Assembly: GCA_951640165.1 (NCBI GenBank)
Contig: OX621237.1
Span: 16,616,001-16,680,000, forward strand
DNA: 64,000 nucleotides
Direction: 5' to 3'
Source of the DNA: Pseudoips prasinana
Taxonomy: Eukaryota; Arthropoda; Insecta; Lepidoptera; Nolidae
This document shows positions 12,766 to 23,157 of this stretch, in pieces. A program made the position numbers and the translations under genes. Position 1 is the stretch's first letter; each line of letters begins with the position of its first letter. Under the pieces are notes generated by a model. That model made no database searches and was not told where the DNA came from. It saw only the letters and a program-made list of their open reading frames with translations.

Positions 12766-12925
12766 TAGTCCCACACACTCAAACTAATCTTTAAACTCAT
12801 ATGGGACTAGTCCCAAATACACGAATTAATCATCAAACTCATAGGGGTCTAGTCCCACACACTCAAATTAATCTCTAAACTCATATGGGACAAGTCCCAA
12901 ATACGCGATAAGTTTAAAGATTGGT
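12766..12925. repeat. 42-bp tandem repeat with two-unit higher-order pattern
   Basis: Units start at 12766, 12808, 12850 and 12892, exactly 42 bp apart, each beginning near AGTCCCA and ending near TGGGA. Units 1 and 3 carry CACACACTC; units 2 and 4 carry AAATAC(A/G)CGA. So the array is a dimer of an A-B pair; the fourth unit is partial. Confidence 0.85.
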
Positions 12926-14054
12926 CCGAGTTGACACACCCCGCGTTCCTCTGGTATATCCCGTTCCCAGGAGCCTTATATGCTTTTCAGCAAGTACGTC
13001 GCAGTAAGGAAAGGTATGGGGATAGTATAGGTATGGGGATACCTATAAGTAAGTAAGGGAAGTAGGCATACTTTATGCTCCACAAACGTTCTAAAGTAGA
13101 TAGTATTAAGTATTTCCAACTTATGCGGATGAGCTCTTATTCCATAGTGACCAGAGAAGTCATCTGTGGAGAGTGACTGGTATTTTTGAATGATGCTAGT
13201 TTCGTACAGAAGCCTACGTATGCGACACATTTACCTAATTAACAATCCAGTTTAACAAACAGGCAGATATAATAATAACAAAATAAGTTCCTGAGTCTAG
13301 TGAAGTAGTAATTGCTTTTTTAAAAACAAAACGGTAACTTCTAACAACAGAAGGCAACGGACGCGTAGCTACCGAATCGAAACATGGCTTCTCCCAACTA
13401 ATGCGTAACTGATGAGGCATTACATTTGACGTTATGTCATTTTTGTACGCTTAAAACCTGCCGGTGTGTAAATAGTAAATTAATTTGAAATCGGATGTTG
13501 TATGCTTAAATATTACGTGTTTTGTGTACCAATTAGTAGGTATTACATTGAGTGAGACATGTCGAATACTTATGTACTTACATAGTTTTTACAGAAACTT
13601 AAATAAAAATAAGTAGAAAAAAGAAATAGTGTCTAAAAAAATTTCTCTGTATCTAATTTGAGATCTTAGTGTAACATTGACAATTTTATTTGACAATAAA
13701 AACTAAGATAAAATGTATATATTTAAGCTTCTCGGGCACTAAAAGTTGTTAATGCAAATGGATTTTTTATATGATGAAGGGTTTAAATAACATGATTCCT
13801 CCCGATTCCCCTTATGTTATTTATACGTCTATAAGTTTATAGTTAGATTCGGTTAGGTATTCTCTTCCTTTATACAAAAGCACGTGATTACCTGATGCCA
13901 ATCAATCAGGAACACATTAGATTATCCCATGTGTAGCCACTACATGATACTGGCAAGACTGCGAAAAGCGCGCAGGTAGCGGCAGGTTGCAATTAAAAAT
14001 ATACACCATAGACAACTAAAATATCCAGCTACTCCAACTGAATTGAAGAAGTAT
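12926..14054. other. unique AT-rich DNA, no recognised feature
   Basis: Minus-strand frames at 12976-13230 and 13235-13420 have no recognisable motif. Confidence 0.45.
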
Positions 14055-14243
14055 ATTATTACACTAATATTATAAAGGTGAAAGTTTGTGAGTGTGTGAG
14101 TGTGTATGGTTGTTACTTCTTCACGTTCAAACGGCTGTAGCGATTTTAATAAAATTTGGTATGGAGTTAGTTGACAACCTGGATTAACACATAGGCTATA
14201 ATTTATAAAGTTTAACGCGGGTAAAACCGCGGCGCAGAACTAG
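14055..14243 (+). mobile_element. non-autonomous Helitron (189 bp)
   Basis: It begins with the ACTAATATTATAAAG motif common to lepidopteran Helitron 5' ends. It closes with a GCGGGTAAAACCGC hairpin and CTAG at 14240-14243 followed by T. The exact first base is uncertain because no clear TC is present. It is the uninterrupted relative of the split element at 243-735. Confidence 0.7.
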
Positions 14244-14416
14244 TAATTCCATAAATATAAATTGTATCCTATACCAGCTTCGTCAAGACACAGGGCTTCT
14301 TATTTTTTGTGGCAGCAAAATTGAAAAAGGATCGTTAATTGGTGCAGGCGTCACATCGGGATAACAAAAGAATAAATGTGACGTGATTGAACAACAGCTA
14401 TCGTATCGAAGGGTAT

Positions 14417-14457
14417 CAGTTTTGTTTACAACAGAATATCTGTTGTAAACAAAACTG
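14417..14457. repeat. 19-bp perfect palindrome, 3-nt loop
   Basis: Left arm 14417-14435 (CAGTTTTGTTTAC...) and right arm 14439-14457 are exact reverse complements separated by ATA. It is not at a recognisable transposon end. Confidence 0.9.
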
Positions 14458-14986
14458 GCGTAGAACGGTTACGCAAGTTTCCGTTATTCTGACGGCATCG
14501 AGGGAGTCTACCAATTTGCGTTGGCATTACGTAGCCATGCCGTCGCATAATGGCACATTACAGGGAAAGATAAAACTTTTTTAACAATATAATACGCATT
14601 GGATATTTTAAGATGCAAATAAGTTATTAGCCATGCTTAACTTTACACTTGATTAACCTACCAAATTTATGATTCAGCTAAATACAGATAGTCCCAGGCT
14701 CAAACTGACTTCTATACATAAATGCGGGATCCAGACTTGTCTGAAGGTAATGGACTGGGTCTTAGGCAGAGCACGTAAATTCAATTAAATGCTTGTTCAA
14801 GTCCTGGCTCTACGGGATAGTAGAACTGCTTAGCGTGGATCGGATCCATTAGATTCTCTAGATATTTATGTTCAGCTTAGTGATCTGACGTTAGTTATTT
14901 GTAATTACTACAAAACACATTTTTCCACAAATTAGTTTTGAAAAGGGCTTTGAATAGTATTATTATTAAAACTGACGTGAGTTGAT
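14458..14986. other. no recognised feature
   Basis: No coding or repeat signal that I can support. Confidence 0.4.
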
Positions 14987-15200
14987 AACATAATGAAAGA
15001 TAGTAACGGGTAACTCTGGCAATTAATTTTATGTTAGATTCGGCCAACGATTCAACTTCTTCTGGACGCAGTGCGAGACGGGACGCGACGTCGTGCGGGA
15101 CATTCGCCGTGAAGATGACTTCCAGAAGAAGTTGAAACGTTGGCCGAATCCAACGTAAAATTAATTACGTGAGTTACCCGTTACTATCTTTCATTATGTT
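14987..15200. mobile_element. fold-back element / MITE with about 80-bp arms
   Basis: Two arms of about 80 bp (starting AACATAATGAAAG and ending with its complement) pair with only scattered mismatches. They enclose about 50 bp of distinctly GC-rich sequence. There is no transposase frame. The CpG-rich centre differs from the AT-rich arms and could be captured DNA. Confidence 0.75.
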
Positions 15201-15500
15201 TTGAATATTATTTACATAATTTTCAAAAGTTTTAGTGCTCCTAATAAAACTTTTGTGTGGTGCAGTGAGCCGACCTGTGGGGGGTTGTTGTGTTTCTCGG
15301 TGTGTTCGCATTCAGCGCGGTATATGTATTTGCGGCTCTTACGATTGGTCGCATGCCCCAGTACTATTTGCTGCTCGCAGAACGGGCAAGCGTCCAGTTA
15401 TTCTAATTTTACATTATAATCGATGTCGTCGTATCGCCGACTCATCGACAAAGGACTTAGCCATCCCTCAAATGTGCAGGTCTATTTTTTAACCATATTT
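15201..15500 (+). other. GC-richer stretch, possible exon, unproven
   Basis: From about 15262 one plus-strand frame encodes a hydrophobic, membrane-helix-like run (GVVVFLGVFAFSAVYVF) followed by a polar stretch and a stop. The other two forward frames are also open, which weakens the case. An AG that could serve as acceptor lies just upstream, but the pyrimidine tract is poor. I do not recognise a family. Confidence 0.2.
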
Positions 15501-15696
15501 TCGGGTGACAAGTACTTAATACTTAGATGAGTAACGTTGTATTTTTGTATTGTTTCTCGTTTTTATATCGATAGAGTTAAGCAGAGTGGATATCTATAAT
15601 TGTTACAACATAAGGAATGTTTATTTAAATAACTTGCTGTCATTAATATCTCAGTGTATGTAAAGTTGATATTCCTTAATAGATAAATAAAACCAG

Positions 15697-15960
15697 AGTA
15701 GTTGGCAAATGCTTGCTTTTCACACAAATATCCTGGATGGAAATCGAACCCGCGACGGTTCGATTTCGATCCAGGACAGATATTTGTGTGCATGAACATG
15801 TCTGTTTGTCCTGAGTTTGGGTGTAATTATCTATATAAGTATGTATTTATATAAAAAAAAGTAGTATATCAGTTATCTGGTTTACATAGTACAAGCTTTG
15901 CTTAGTTTGGGATCAGATGGTCGTGTGTAAATAATGTCCCAGGATATTCTTATTATTATT
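15697..15960 (+). mobile_element. tRNA-headed SINE (family B) with a snap-back head
   Basis: The body and tail match the copies at 58232 and 60108, ending TGTCCCAGGATATT and an (ATT) run. The tRNA-like head is abnormal: 15721-15750 is an inverted copy of 15757-15790, separated by 6 nt. It replaces the normal sequence between CTTTTCAC and the B-box-like GGTTCGATT. Confidence 0.8.
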
Positions 15961-16823
15961 ACGTCTGCTCACCTGGTTGTTTTATGAAATAATATAATTA
16001 TAGTTAAACGCTGGACATTATTTATTATAAGGTAATATACTAGTATGCATTTTACATTATGTCTTTTGTTGATTTGTCACCAGTATTATGCTTGCGATTA
16101 AGAAAATGACCACTCGCAAACTAATCAGAAAACTGACAAAGCTTACAATGAAACACATTTATTTATTGATTTAATGTTTAGCTTTGTTTAGTCTGACCAA
16201 AGAATATATAATATTATTTCAGCCTGACCCCCCGCAAACAAAGCGAAAGTAGGTTTATAATAATATGAACTACAGGATGTAAGAGACAGCCTAACGCAAA
16301 CTGCTTTAACGGTATTTAGTACGTAGGTAATGACTACCGTTCTACCAGTTACCACCAGGATACCAGTTACCACAAGTACCGTTCAACCACTTACCAGGAG
16401 GAAGAGGGTCCATAAGTATGAAGATACTTATGGCCTATCTTGCTGCCGGTAATTAGGTGAACGGAGTGAACATTCTATTTCTCACCTTTGGATAAAATCC
16501 TGTAGTAGAAGTTTTTTTTAATGTAAAGCTATTCTAAACGCCTCCTATTGCTATTTTTTACTGCTCTCAGCATTCTTTAAAAGATAATTTAGATGGTATT
16601 AAAAAATCTTCAATATGTTGGTTTTTTACTCATTTTTCCTCCTATTAGGTAATTGCCTCTCTCAACTTTTAGTAAAATATAGTGTTACAAGGTATTTAAG
16701 ATGTAATGGTAATAACTATGGTAGATTTCATCGTTTATGTATGCTATGTGCATATACCTACTGTATGTGATCTATCTCAAAATCTAAGCGGCGTTAATGA
16801 TGATAATTTATCAACATATATAA
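15961..16823. other. AT-rich, no recognised gene
   Basis: Small degenerate repeats of ACCAGTTACCAC occur at 16336-16400. Nothing else is visible. Confidence 0.45.
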
Positions 16824-16945
16824 AGAAAAAATAAAAGCAAAAATAGACTAACGGCTAGGCCAAAATTATGTTTACTTAATCTCAGAAAAAATAAAAGCAA
16901 AAATAGACTAACGGCTAGGCCAAAATTATGTTTACTTAATCTCAG
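16824..16945. repeat. 60-bp perfect tandem duplication
   Basis: Two identical 60-bp units (16824-16883 and 16884-16943, starting AGAAAAAATAAAAG) continue 2 bp into a third. The absence of differences implies a very recent duplication or an assembly artefact. Confidence 0.95.
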
Positions 16946-17006
16946 CTATATTCGTTTTTGAAGGCGTAATATATAAATAATGTTTTAGTAGGTAAGATAT
17001 TTTTTG

Positions 17007-17062
17007 GAGAACACGTTAGTGCACGTGACGTCATTTGCTAGGGATCACGTCAACGTGTTCTC
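17007..17062. promoter_or_regulatory. inverted repeat enclosing an E-box/CRE composite
   Basis: GAGAACACGTT (17007-17017) is exactly mirrored at 17052-17062. Between them lies CACGTGACGTCA at 17022-17033, the same composite found at 3343. It may be a bZIP/bHLH regulatory palindrome or a MITE core; the sequence cannot decide. Confidence 0.35.
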
Positions 17063-17964
17063 AATTATTTAAAATAAACTGGAAAAATATAAATAAAATG
17101 GAATCCGAGTATCCTATTTTCTCGAGTTTCAAAATCCAATCGCCCCTCGAAGTCGTCAATTTTAATACAAGATATTACATTTCATTAATATTATGACAAA
17201 TCAAATCAGATGGAAATTTACCTTTTATATCAAATTGATTAATTGAAATTCTCAACTTTGCATATTAAAATCATACTATCTGCCCGATGTAAGAGTTCAA
17301 CAGAAGATCATAATGAAATATGAATCAAATAAAATAAATAGTAATCATTAATTTATTTTAAATGATGTATGTATGATAGTGAAAGTTCCTATAATAAAAT
17401 ACATAAATACCCCAAAAATTCTATTCAATTTTCCGTTGCTTTTACTGCGATCTAATAACGTTTTGGATCTATTAATTTAGAACCTAACCGTTTATTACCT
17501 GTATACTGTAATCATAGTATGGTGAAGATATTATTTTTTATATAACCTATTGCTGTGACCATCTCCAATAAATATTAAAATTCTGATTTTCATAAATACA
17601 GGCAACAAATGAAAAAGTATATAAATTGTAATTTAGTAATAATACTTAAAAACTTAAAATTGACATGTGATTTTTTCTACTATCCGAATCTACTTATTGG
17701 AGAGATAGAGTAAATTTATGGTACTTTATAAATTTACAAGAAAAAGCAAACAATTGAAAAGTGATACAAAATGTAATTTCGGTTTCATTGCTATAGTTTC
17801 CAAAAAAACAGTTGCGACCGTGTCATTAGTAAAATCAATTATAACATCATGAATACTTTATGAAAGCGAAGTGTTCATCATATTTAAATCTAGATCCAGT
17901 TTTGCTAGATGCTTCTAGATCCTTGTAGCTTCTTAAAATAGGTTCGGAATACTAATATGTATGG
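17063..17964. other. AT-rich, no recognised feature
   Basis: No gene or known repeat seen. Confidence 0.5.
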
Positions 17965-18478
17965 GCCTGTTGTTGTAGTTGGCAAATGCTTGCTTTTCAC
18001 GCCGGAAGTCGTGGGTTCGATTCCCACCCCGGACAGATATTTTTGTGCATAAACATGTCTGCTTGTCCTGAGTCCTGTAATTATCTATATAAATATGTAT
18101 TTATAAAAGAAGAGTAGCATATCAGCTATGACTTGACGCTAGACGGTCACCGAAGCCTAGTTGGTAGTGCTCCTGCCTACGAAGCTGGTGGTCCTGGGTT
18201 TGAATCCCGGTAAGTGCAAATATTTGTGGGATGAGCACGAATATTTGTTTCTGACTCATTGATGTTTTCTATGTATTTAAGTATTTATCTATCTATATAA
18301 GTATGTATATCGTCGCCTGATACCCATAGTATAAGTTTTGCTTAGTTTGGGGCTGGGGATGATCTGTGTGACATTGTCCCTAGATATTATTATATTATTA
18401 TTATCTAGTTTCCATAAGCTCTGCTTAGTTTGGGATCAGATGGCCGTGTGTAAATAATGTCCCAGGATATTAATATAA
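17965..18478 (+). mobile_element. SINE family B, interrupted by a family A SINE
   Basis: The head and body (17965-18143, with CTTTTCACGCCGG and GGTTCGATTCC) break off at ATATCAGCTAT. The missing tail resumes at about 18403 (CTAGTTTCCAT...CCCAGGATATT). The intact copy at 58232 shows the uninterrupted order. Confidence 0.75.
18144..18402 (+). mobile_element. tRNA-headed SINE, family A, nested insertion
   Basis: An A-box-like GCCTAGTTGGTAG and a B-box-like GGTTTGAATCC form an RNA polymerase III promoter head. They are followed by the TGAGCACGAATATTTG body and a tail ending TGTCCCTAGATATT with (ATT)n. It shares its layout with 30834-31073 and 53168-53424 (both minus). Confidence 0.8.
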
Positions 18479-18602
18479 CTGACAGTAATTTGTCTAACTT
18501 ACATTGCCACTAGTAAATACATGACCAGTGCAGTTTCTCGGTAGGATTAACTATACACAATTGTTTATTAGTGTTAAGGTTGGTGTAACGTGTGTTATAA
18601 TA

Positions 18603-19890
18603 GGTCTTTACCTATGAAATTGCCGTTCTGTATGAAAAAATTTAAACGAATTTTTTTCATGAATTTTTTTATTTGTATTAATCGAAGTAATCACCCATGC
18701 AATCAATGCATCTTTGCCATCGCAGTGGCAGTTTATTGATGCCCTTCTTAAAGAAATCAGCTGGACGGGAGGCAACAAATTCTTCAAAGGCATTTTGTAC
18801 TGCCTCTCGGGTATTGAATTTTTTTCCCGCCAAGAAGTTATCCAAATTCTGGAAAAAGTAGTAGTCTGTAGGCGCAAGGTCTGGTGAGTAGGGCGGATGA
18901 CGGAGAGCTTCCAACCCCAGTTCTTGCAACTTGGAGACCGTCTGCTGTGCAGTATGAGGTCGCGCGTTGTCGTGCAGGAGCAGCGGAGACGAGCGATTGA
19001 CCAATGCTGGTTGGAGATGCGCCAGCTTCTCCATCATTGTGCTCAGTTCTTCACAGTACACATCTGCAGTAATGCTCACCCCGTTTGGTAAGAAGCTGTG
19101 ATGAATCACACCGGCGCTAGACCACCAAACAGTGACCATCACTTTTCTAGGGGTAAGTTTTCGTTTAGGGCATTGTTTAGGTGCTGAACCAGGATCCAAC
19201 CAACTTGCTGAGCGCTTGCGGTTATCAAACAGAATCCATTTTTCATCGCAGGTAACAATGCGGTTCAAAATTCCTTCATTTGTGTGTCTGTTGAGCAGTG
19301 CAAGGCACGTCTCGACGCGTACTTCGCGCTGGCGATCATTGAGTTCGTGGGGCACCCATTTGTCAAGCTTTTTTACCTTGCCAATTTGACGCAAATGGAC
19401 CAATATTGTTTTGACGCTAACGTCGAAAGCTGCTGCTAATTCAGCCGTAGATTGTGTATCATCAGCTTCCACAACCGCCTTTAATTCGTCATTGTCGACC
19501 AAAGTCTTCGGACGACCGCGAGGTTCATTTTTCAGGTCGAAATTTCCAGAACGGAAGCGAGCAAACCAAAGCAAATAACAGGTGGTGCGTTGGTTTGTAG
19601 TGTTAGCTCCGTAAACGTCGTTGATGTTGCGTGCCGCTTGTGCCGCGTTGCTGCCACGACGGTACTCATATTCCATAATTACTCGAATTTTTAACGTATC
19701 CATGATGACGAAAAAGATTGAAATGCGATGAAAATGTAACACTAATCAATAAAGAAATGACTACTTTTGGAAAAAAGAATCCATGTTTTTAAAATAAAAT
19801 TAATTTGAAATTAGAATTCTTAGCCAAACAAAAATTATTTTGATTTGAAATGGCCAGTACTGCAGAACGGCAATTTCATAGGTAAAGACC
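18603..19890 (-). mobile_element. mariner element, copy 2 (1288 bp)
   Basis: Same length, ends and TA flanks (18601-18602 and 19891-19892) as copy 1, in opposite orientation about 10 kb away. Its two terminal repeats agree at the position where copy 1 and copy 3 carry a C/T mismatch in the 3' end. Confidence 0.95.
18678..19703 (-). CDS. mariner transposase, intact (copy 2)
   Basis: 341 residues, identical in translation to copy 1, including D153, D245 and D280 of the DD34D triad and the two extra leucines at 44-45. The ATG at 19703 is chosen over the upstream GTG of the longer open frame because it fits the start used by the family and has A at -3. The identity means the two copies diverged very recently; one may derive from the other by local hopping. 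Transcription is not indicated by any host promoter nearby. Confidence 0.95.
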   Translation of the reverse strand: MDTLKIRVIMEYEYRRGSNAAQAARNINDVYGANTTNQRTTCYLLWFARFRSGNFDLKNEPRGRPKTLVDNDELKAVVEADDTQSTAELAAAFDVSVKTILVHLRQIGKVKKLDKWVPHELNDRQREVRVETCLALLNRHTNEGILNRIVTCDEKWILFDNRKRSASWLDPGSAPKQCPKRKLTPRKVMVTVWWSSAGVIHHSFLPNGVSITADVYCEELSTMMEKLAHLQPALVNRSSPLLLHDNARPHTAQQTVSKLQELGLEALRHPPYSPDLAPTDYYFFQNLDNFLAGKKFNTREAVQNAFEEFVASRPADFFKKGINKLPLRWQRCIDCMGDYFD

Positions 19891-19892
19891 TA

Positions 19893-20214
19893 ATATTAAA
19901 ACGAGAGCTAAACTTTTATAATATTATTCAAATACAAATTTACTATGTAGTGTTAATTCCGCTAATTGTCAGTTTAATCAAGCCGGGGTGCAATTAGCAC
20001 CGCCCTTTAATGTTAATTGTGTCTGAAATCGACTTAAAATTATACATGTCCTCAAATGTAAGTTAGCGACTTCAAAAGAAGGAAGTTATCTATTCGAATT
20101 CCTTTTTTTTTTTGTATGTATATTACGCAATTTCTCCGTTGTTCGAGAACCGACTTTAAATGTTATTTTTAGTCGATAGGGAATGAACACACAAATTATG
20201 GTATACAACACTCG
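19893..20214. repeat. intergenic with an interspersed-repeat fragment
   Basis: From about 20066 the sequence (ACTTCAAAAGAAGGA, later ACGCAATTTCTCCG) belongs to a repeat also seen in diverged form at 25920-26060 and 31570-31690. No coding capacity. Confidence 0.5.
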
Positions 20215-20450
20215 AGTTGTGATGTTTGGTGACGGCATAGATGCTGTGTGGTGACGGCAGAGAATATCATCACCCCATCTCAACCCGTGGAGGGCGTAGA
20301 AATCGTCTGAGGGAATACCTACCAGAGAACGGGCAGCAGCGTGTTTCTGTGAACTATGACCATCAAACTGCAATCGCCAACTCATTTGCCAAGAGTGGCA
20401 TTCTTTGGGAAGGCCTTTGTCCAGCAGTGGGCGTACCTCTGGCCTATAGT
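20215..20450 (-). mobile_element. LINE 3'-end-like repeat fragment
   Basis: Reverse-strand relative of 11694-11935 and 43965-44225, with the GTCCAGCAGTGG block at its end. The long plus-strand frame that runs through it to 20738 is not a gene. Confidence 0.6.
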
Positions 20451-20954
20451 ATCAACTTCTTCTTTTTGAACGCATTCAACGTCAAGCATATCGAATCGTT
20501 GATGGCGACGGGGGCCCCAGTCATTAGCTGGGTTCTCTTACCCTGCGGAGGGATGTGGTGTATCTATCTATGTGTTCTTTACCGCATTTATCACGGGGAG
20601 TGCTTTGAGGAATTGTTCATACTTATACCTACCGTGACGTTCCGCCATAAATCCTTTCGCCAGGAGTGCATATGTCATTCATATTACCTACTACATGAGT
20701 GGTCGACAAGCATCGGGCGTTTCACAAAAAACTTTTAACCGTGCACGAATTCTCTGGAATCAATTAACTGCGGAAGTATTTCTCATCCGGTACGATGTAA
20801 CAACAATTTTTTTATATATTTCCAGTGTGCTATAATCGTGATCACGTTTTTTTTAATATCTCGGTGTGACTCCTTTCTGATGAAGCAAAATAAGCGAGTT
20901 TAGAACCTGTTGACCAAATATGCCCCACTGATCAGTTTCATTAGTTCATCTTTC
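20451..20954. other. no recognised feature
   Basis: Nothing supportable beyond open frame by chance. Confidence 0.4.
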
Positions 20955-21421
20955 TAGGGTTCCGTAGCCAAATAGCAAAAAATGGAACCCTTATAGATTC
21001 GTCATGTCTGTCTGTCTGTCTGTCTGTCCGTCCGTATGTCACAGCCACTTTTTTCCGAAACTTTAAGAGCTGTATTATTGAAACTTGGTATGTAGTATTC
21101 TATGAACCGCATTAAGATTTTCACACAAAAATAGAAAAAGAACAATAATTTTGGGGAGTACATAGAACTTAAACTCAAAATATTTTTTTTCATCGTACCC
21201 ATACATGTGTGGTACCTATGGATAGGTCTTCAAAAATGATATTGATGTTTCTAATATCATTTTTTCTAAACTGACTAGTTTGCGCGAGAGACACTTCCAA
21301 AGTGGTAAAAAAAGTGTCCCCTTCTGTAACATCTAAAATAAGAGAATGATAAAACTAAAAAAATATATAATGTACATTACCATGAACGTTTGAACGAGAT
21401 CTAGCAAGTAGTTTTTTTTAA

Positions 21422-23049
21422 TCCAAACTAATATTATAAATGCGAAAGTAACTCTGTCTGTCTGTCTGTCTGTCTTTCTGTCTGTCTGTCTGTCTGTCTT
21501 TGCTTCACGCCTAAACTACTGAACCGATTTGTGTGAAATTTGGTACAGACATAGTTTGGAACTTGAGAAAGGACAAAGGATAGTTTTTATTACAAAAAAT
21601 AAAATAAAACATAAAATTTATTCCGGACATACAGCGCCATCTATTGGTCAAGAGTCGGCATCAATTCAGTACTGAAAATTAATCGGAAATGAAATGATAT
21701 GTATGTATGTATGAAAATATAATATTATACAACTTTTAGTACAAAGAAAATGCTCTAACGGAGTATAGATAATTCTATTTGTACTATATGTCGAGTTGAT
21801 CGCGCAATGGTGTCGATCGTTACACGAGTTCGGTTCATGTTATTGTTTTAATTCATCGGAAAAAAGTAAATAAATAGTATGAAAAAAATAATATCAATAT
21901 AATAAAACTTTTAGTACAAAGAAAATTTTCACTGTCGACGAATATGCGAGTATTACTCGATAATGATTGTCAAGCCGGGCAGTATGCTGCTGCTCTTCTG
22001 AAGATCGGCGAAGATCGTATGCCTACCGACTCCGAGAGTATGATCACGCTGAGCAGCGAATTATGCCAAATTGTGGATAGCACATACAATTTAAAACATA
22101 GTGTCTATCCGGATTTACGCGCTAATATCGAAAATCAAATGAAATAGTAGGCCGGATAAATGACCAAATTATGTCTGACGTAGAGGGAAATGTCATCGAG
22201 TATCTATCAGTAGATAACGTCGTGGATACCGAGCAAGTGACATCTTACCCAACAGAGTTTCTCAACTCCTTAGAGTTATCAGGAGTGCCTTCTCACAAGT
22301 TGAGGCTGAAAGTTGGAGTTCCTGTGATGCTTATGAGAAACCTAGATCCACCAAGGCTATGTAACGGCACACGGTTACAAGTAACCTATTTAGGACGGAA
22401 TGTCATTAAAGCCGTTATTATGACTGGAATGGCAAAAGGCGAAACTGTAATGATTAAACGATAACTGTATTCCCATCGTTTCGTTCCAACTGATTTGTCA
22501 TTCCAATTCAAAAGAGTTCAGTTTCCACTGAAAACTGCGTACCATAAATAAAGCCCAAGGGAAAACGCTTAAAGTACCCCCGCAGGGTACATCTTGAAAA
22601 AGACTGTTTCTCCCACGGACAACTCTACGTTGCGGACTTTACGGTATTTTTGCAAAGGATGGCAAAACTTAAAACGTGGTATACAGAAATGTCTTGGTGT
22701 AAGAAACTTTAATAATCTTTAAAGCCTAAAATAATAGAAAATTTGTTAAGGGAGAAACAGTATTTTTTTCTGAAATGGCAAATAAAAATAACATTTTGAA
22801 AATAAGGGAAAAATAACATTTTCGCCTTTTTCGATCGGCAATAACGGCTTTAATGCCCTAAGTGAGTATACATACATATCTTCAATTCAAACGCAGAGCT
22901 CATTATATTGATTTTTGAAGAGTTCCCTAGAATATCTTCCACATTTCATTTTTGAAGAGATCCCGCAAGATCGGGAACTATGTGGGTAAAACCAAAAATC
23001 TGCCGGAAGTCACTATTCCACGCGAACGAAGTCGCGGGCAAAAGCTAGT
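21422..23049 (+). mobile_element. Helitron with decayed helicase fragment (1628 bp)
   Basis: It begins TC at 21422 followed by ACTAATATTATAAATGCG and a TCTG microsatellite. It ends with a short hairpin (GCGAACGAAGTCGC) and CTAG at 23046-23049. The flanks are A21421 and T23050, giving the A|T target. An empty-site relative at 34.6-35 kb confirms both borders. Inside is a remnant of the Helitron helicase. Confidence 0.85.
21944..22690 (+). pseudogene. Helitron PIF1-like helicase, C-terminal remnant
   Basis: Translated pieces show the end of the RepHel helicase. 21944-22147 is open. 22171-22464 contains PTEFLNSLELSGVPSHKL and VPVMLMRNLDPPRLCNGTRL, characteristic of the PIF1/Helitron helicase C-terminus. 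The similarity continues past in-frame stops to a FSHGQLYVA motif near 22606 (normally followed by CSRV, here changed). The Rep nuclease and the helicase Walker A region are absent. It is a dead fragment carried by the surrounding element, not a host PIF1 gene, which would be longer and intact. Confidence 0.8.
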
Positions 23050-23157
23050 ACGTCATAAATCGTAAACAGCAATTTACCTTTCATTTAATCAACTGAAATA
23101 CTTGGTGCTACGGAACCCTTCTTGAGCGAGCCCGACTTGCACTTGGCCAGTTTTTTA

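Larger units (their letters stand above)
20957..23157 (+). repeat. interspersed repeat (GGGTTCCGTA family) split by a Helitron
   Basis: The left part 20957-21421 starts GGGTTCCGTAG and carries a TCTG run. The right part 23050-23157 ends ACTTGGCCAGTTTTTT. Joined, they correspond to the single uninterrupted minus-strand copy at 34611-35038. Related but different copies lie at 63744-64000 and, as scraps, near 40709 and 62860. The family is widespread in moths and butterflies; I do not know its mechanism. Confidence 0.75.

Noticed and set aside
12766..12925. CRISPR-like array
   Set aside because: Repeats are contiguous without spacers, and the setting is an animal genome.
18897..19389. Open frames antisense to the mariner transposases (also at 7971-8463 and 45642-46134)
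   Set aside because: They are mirror frames of the transposase gene, recur identically with each copy, and have no independent motif.
20241..20738. A 165-codon open frame
   Set aside because: Its first half lies in a LINE-tail repeat read on the wrong strand, and the rest shows no protein character.
21944..22464. Host PIF1 helicase gene
   Set aside because: Only the Helitron-type C-terminal part is present, broken by stops and lying inside Helitron borders.
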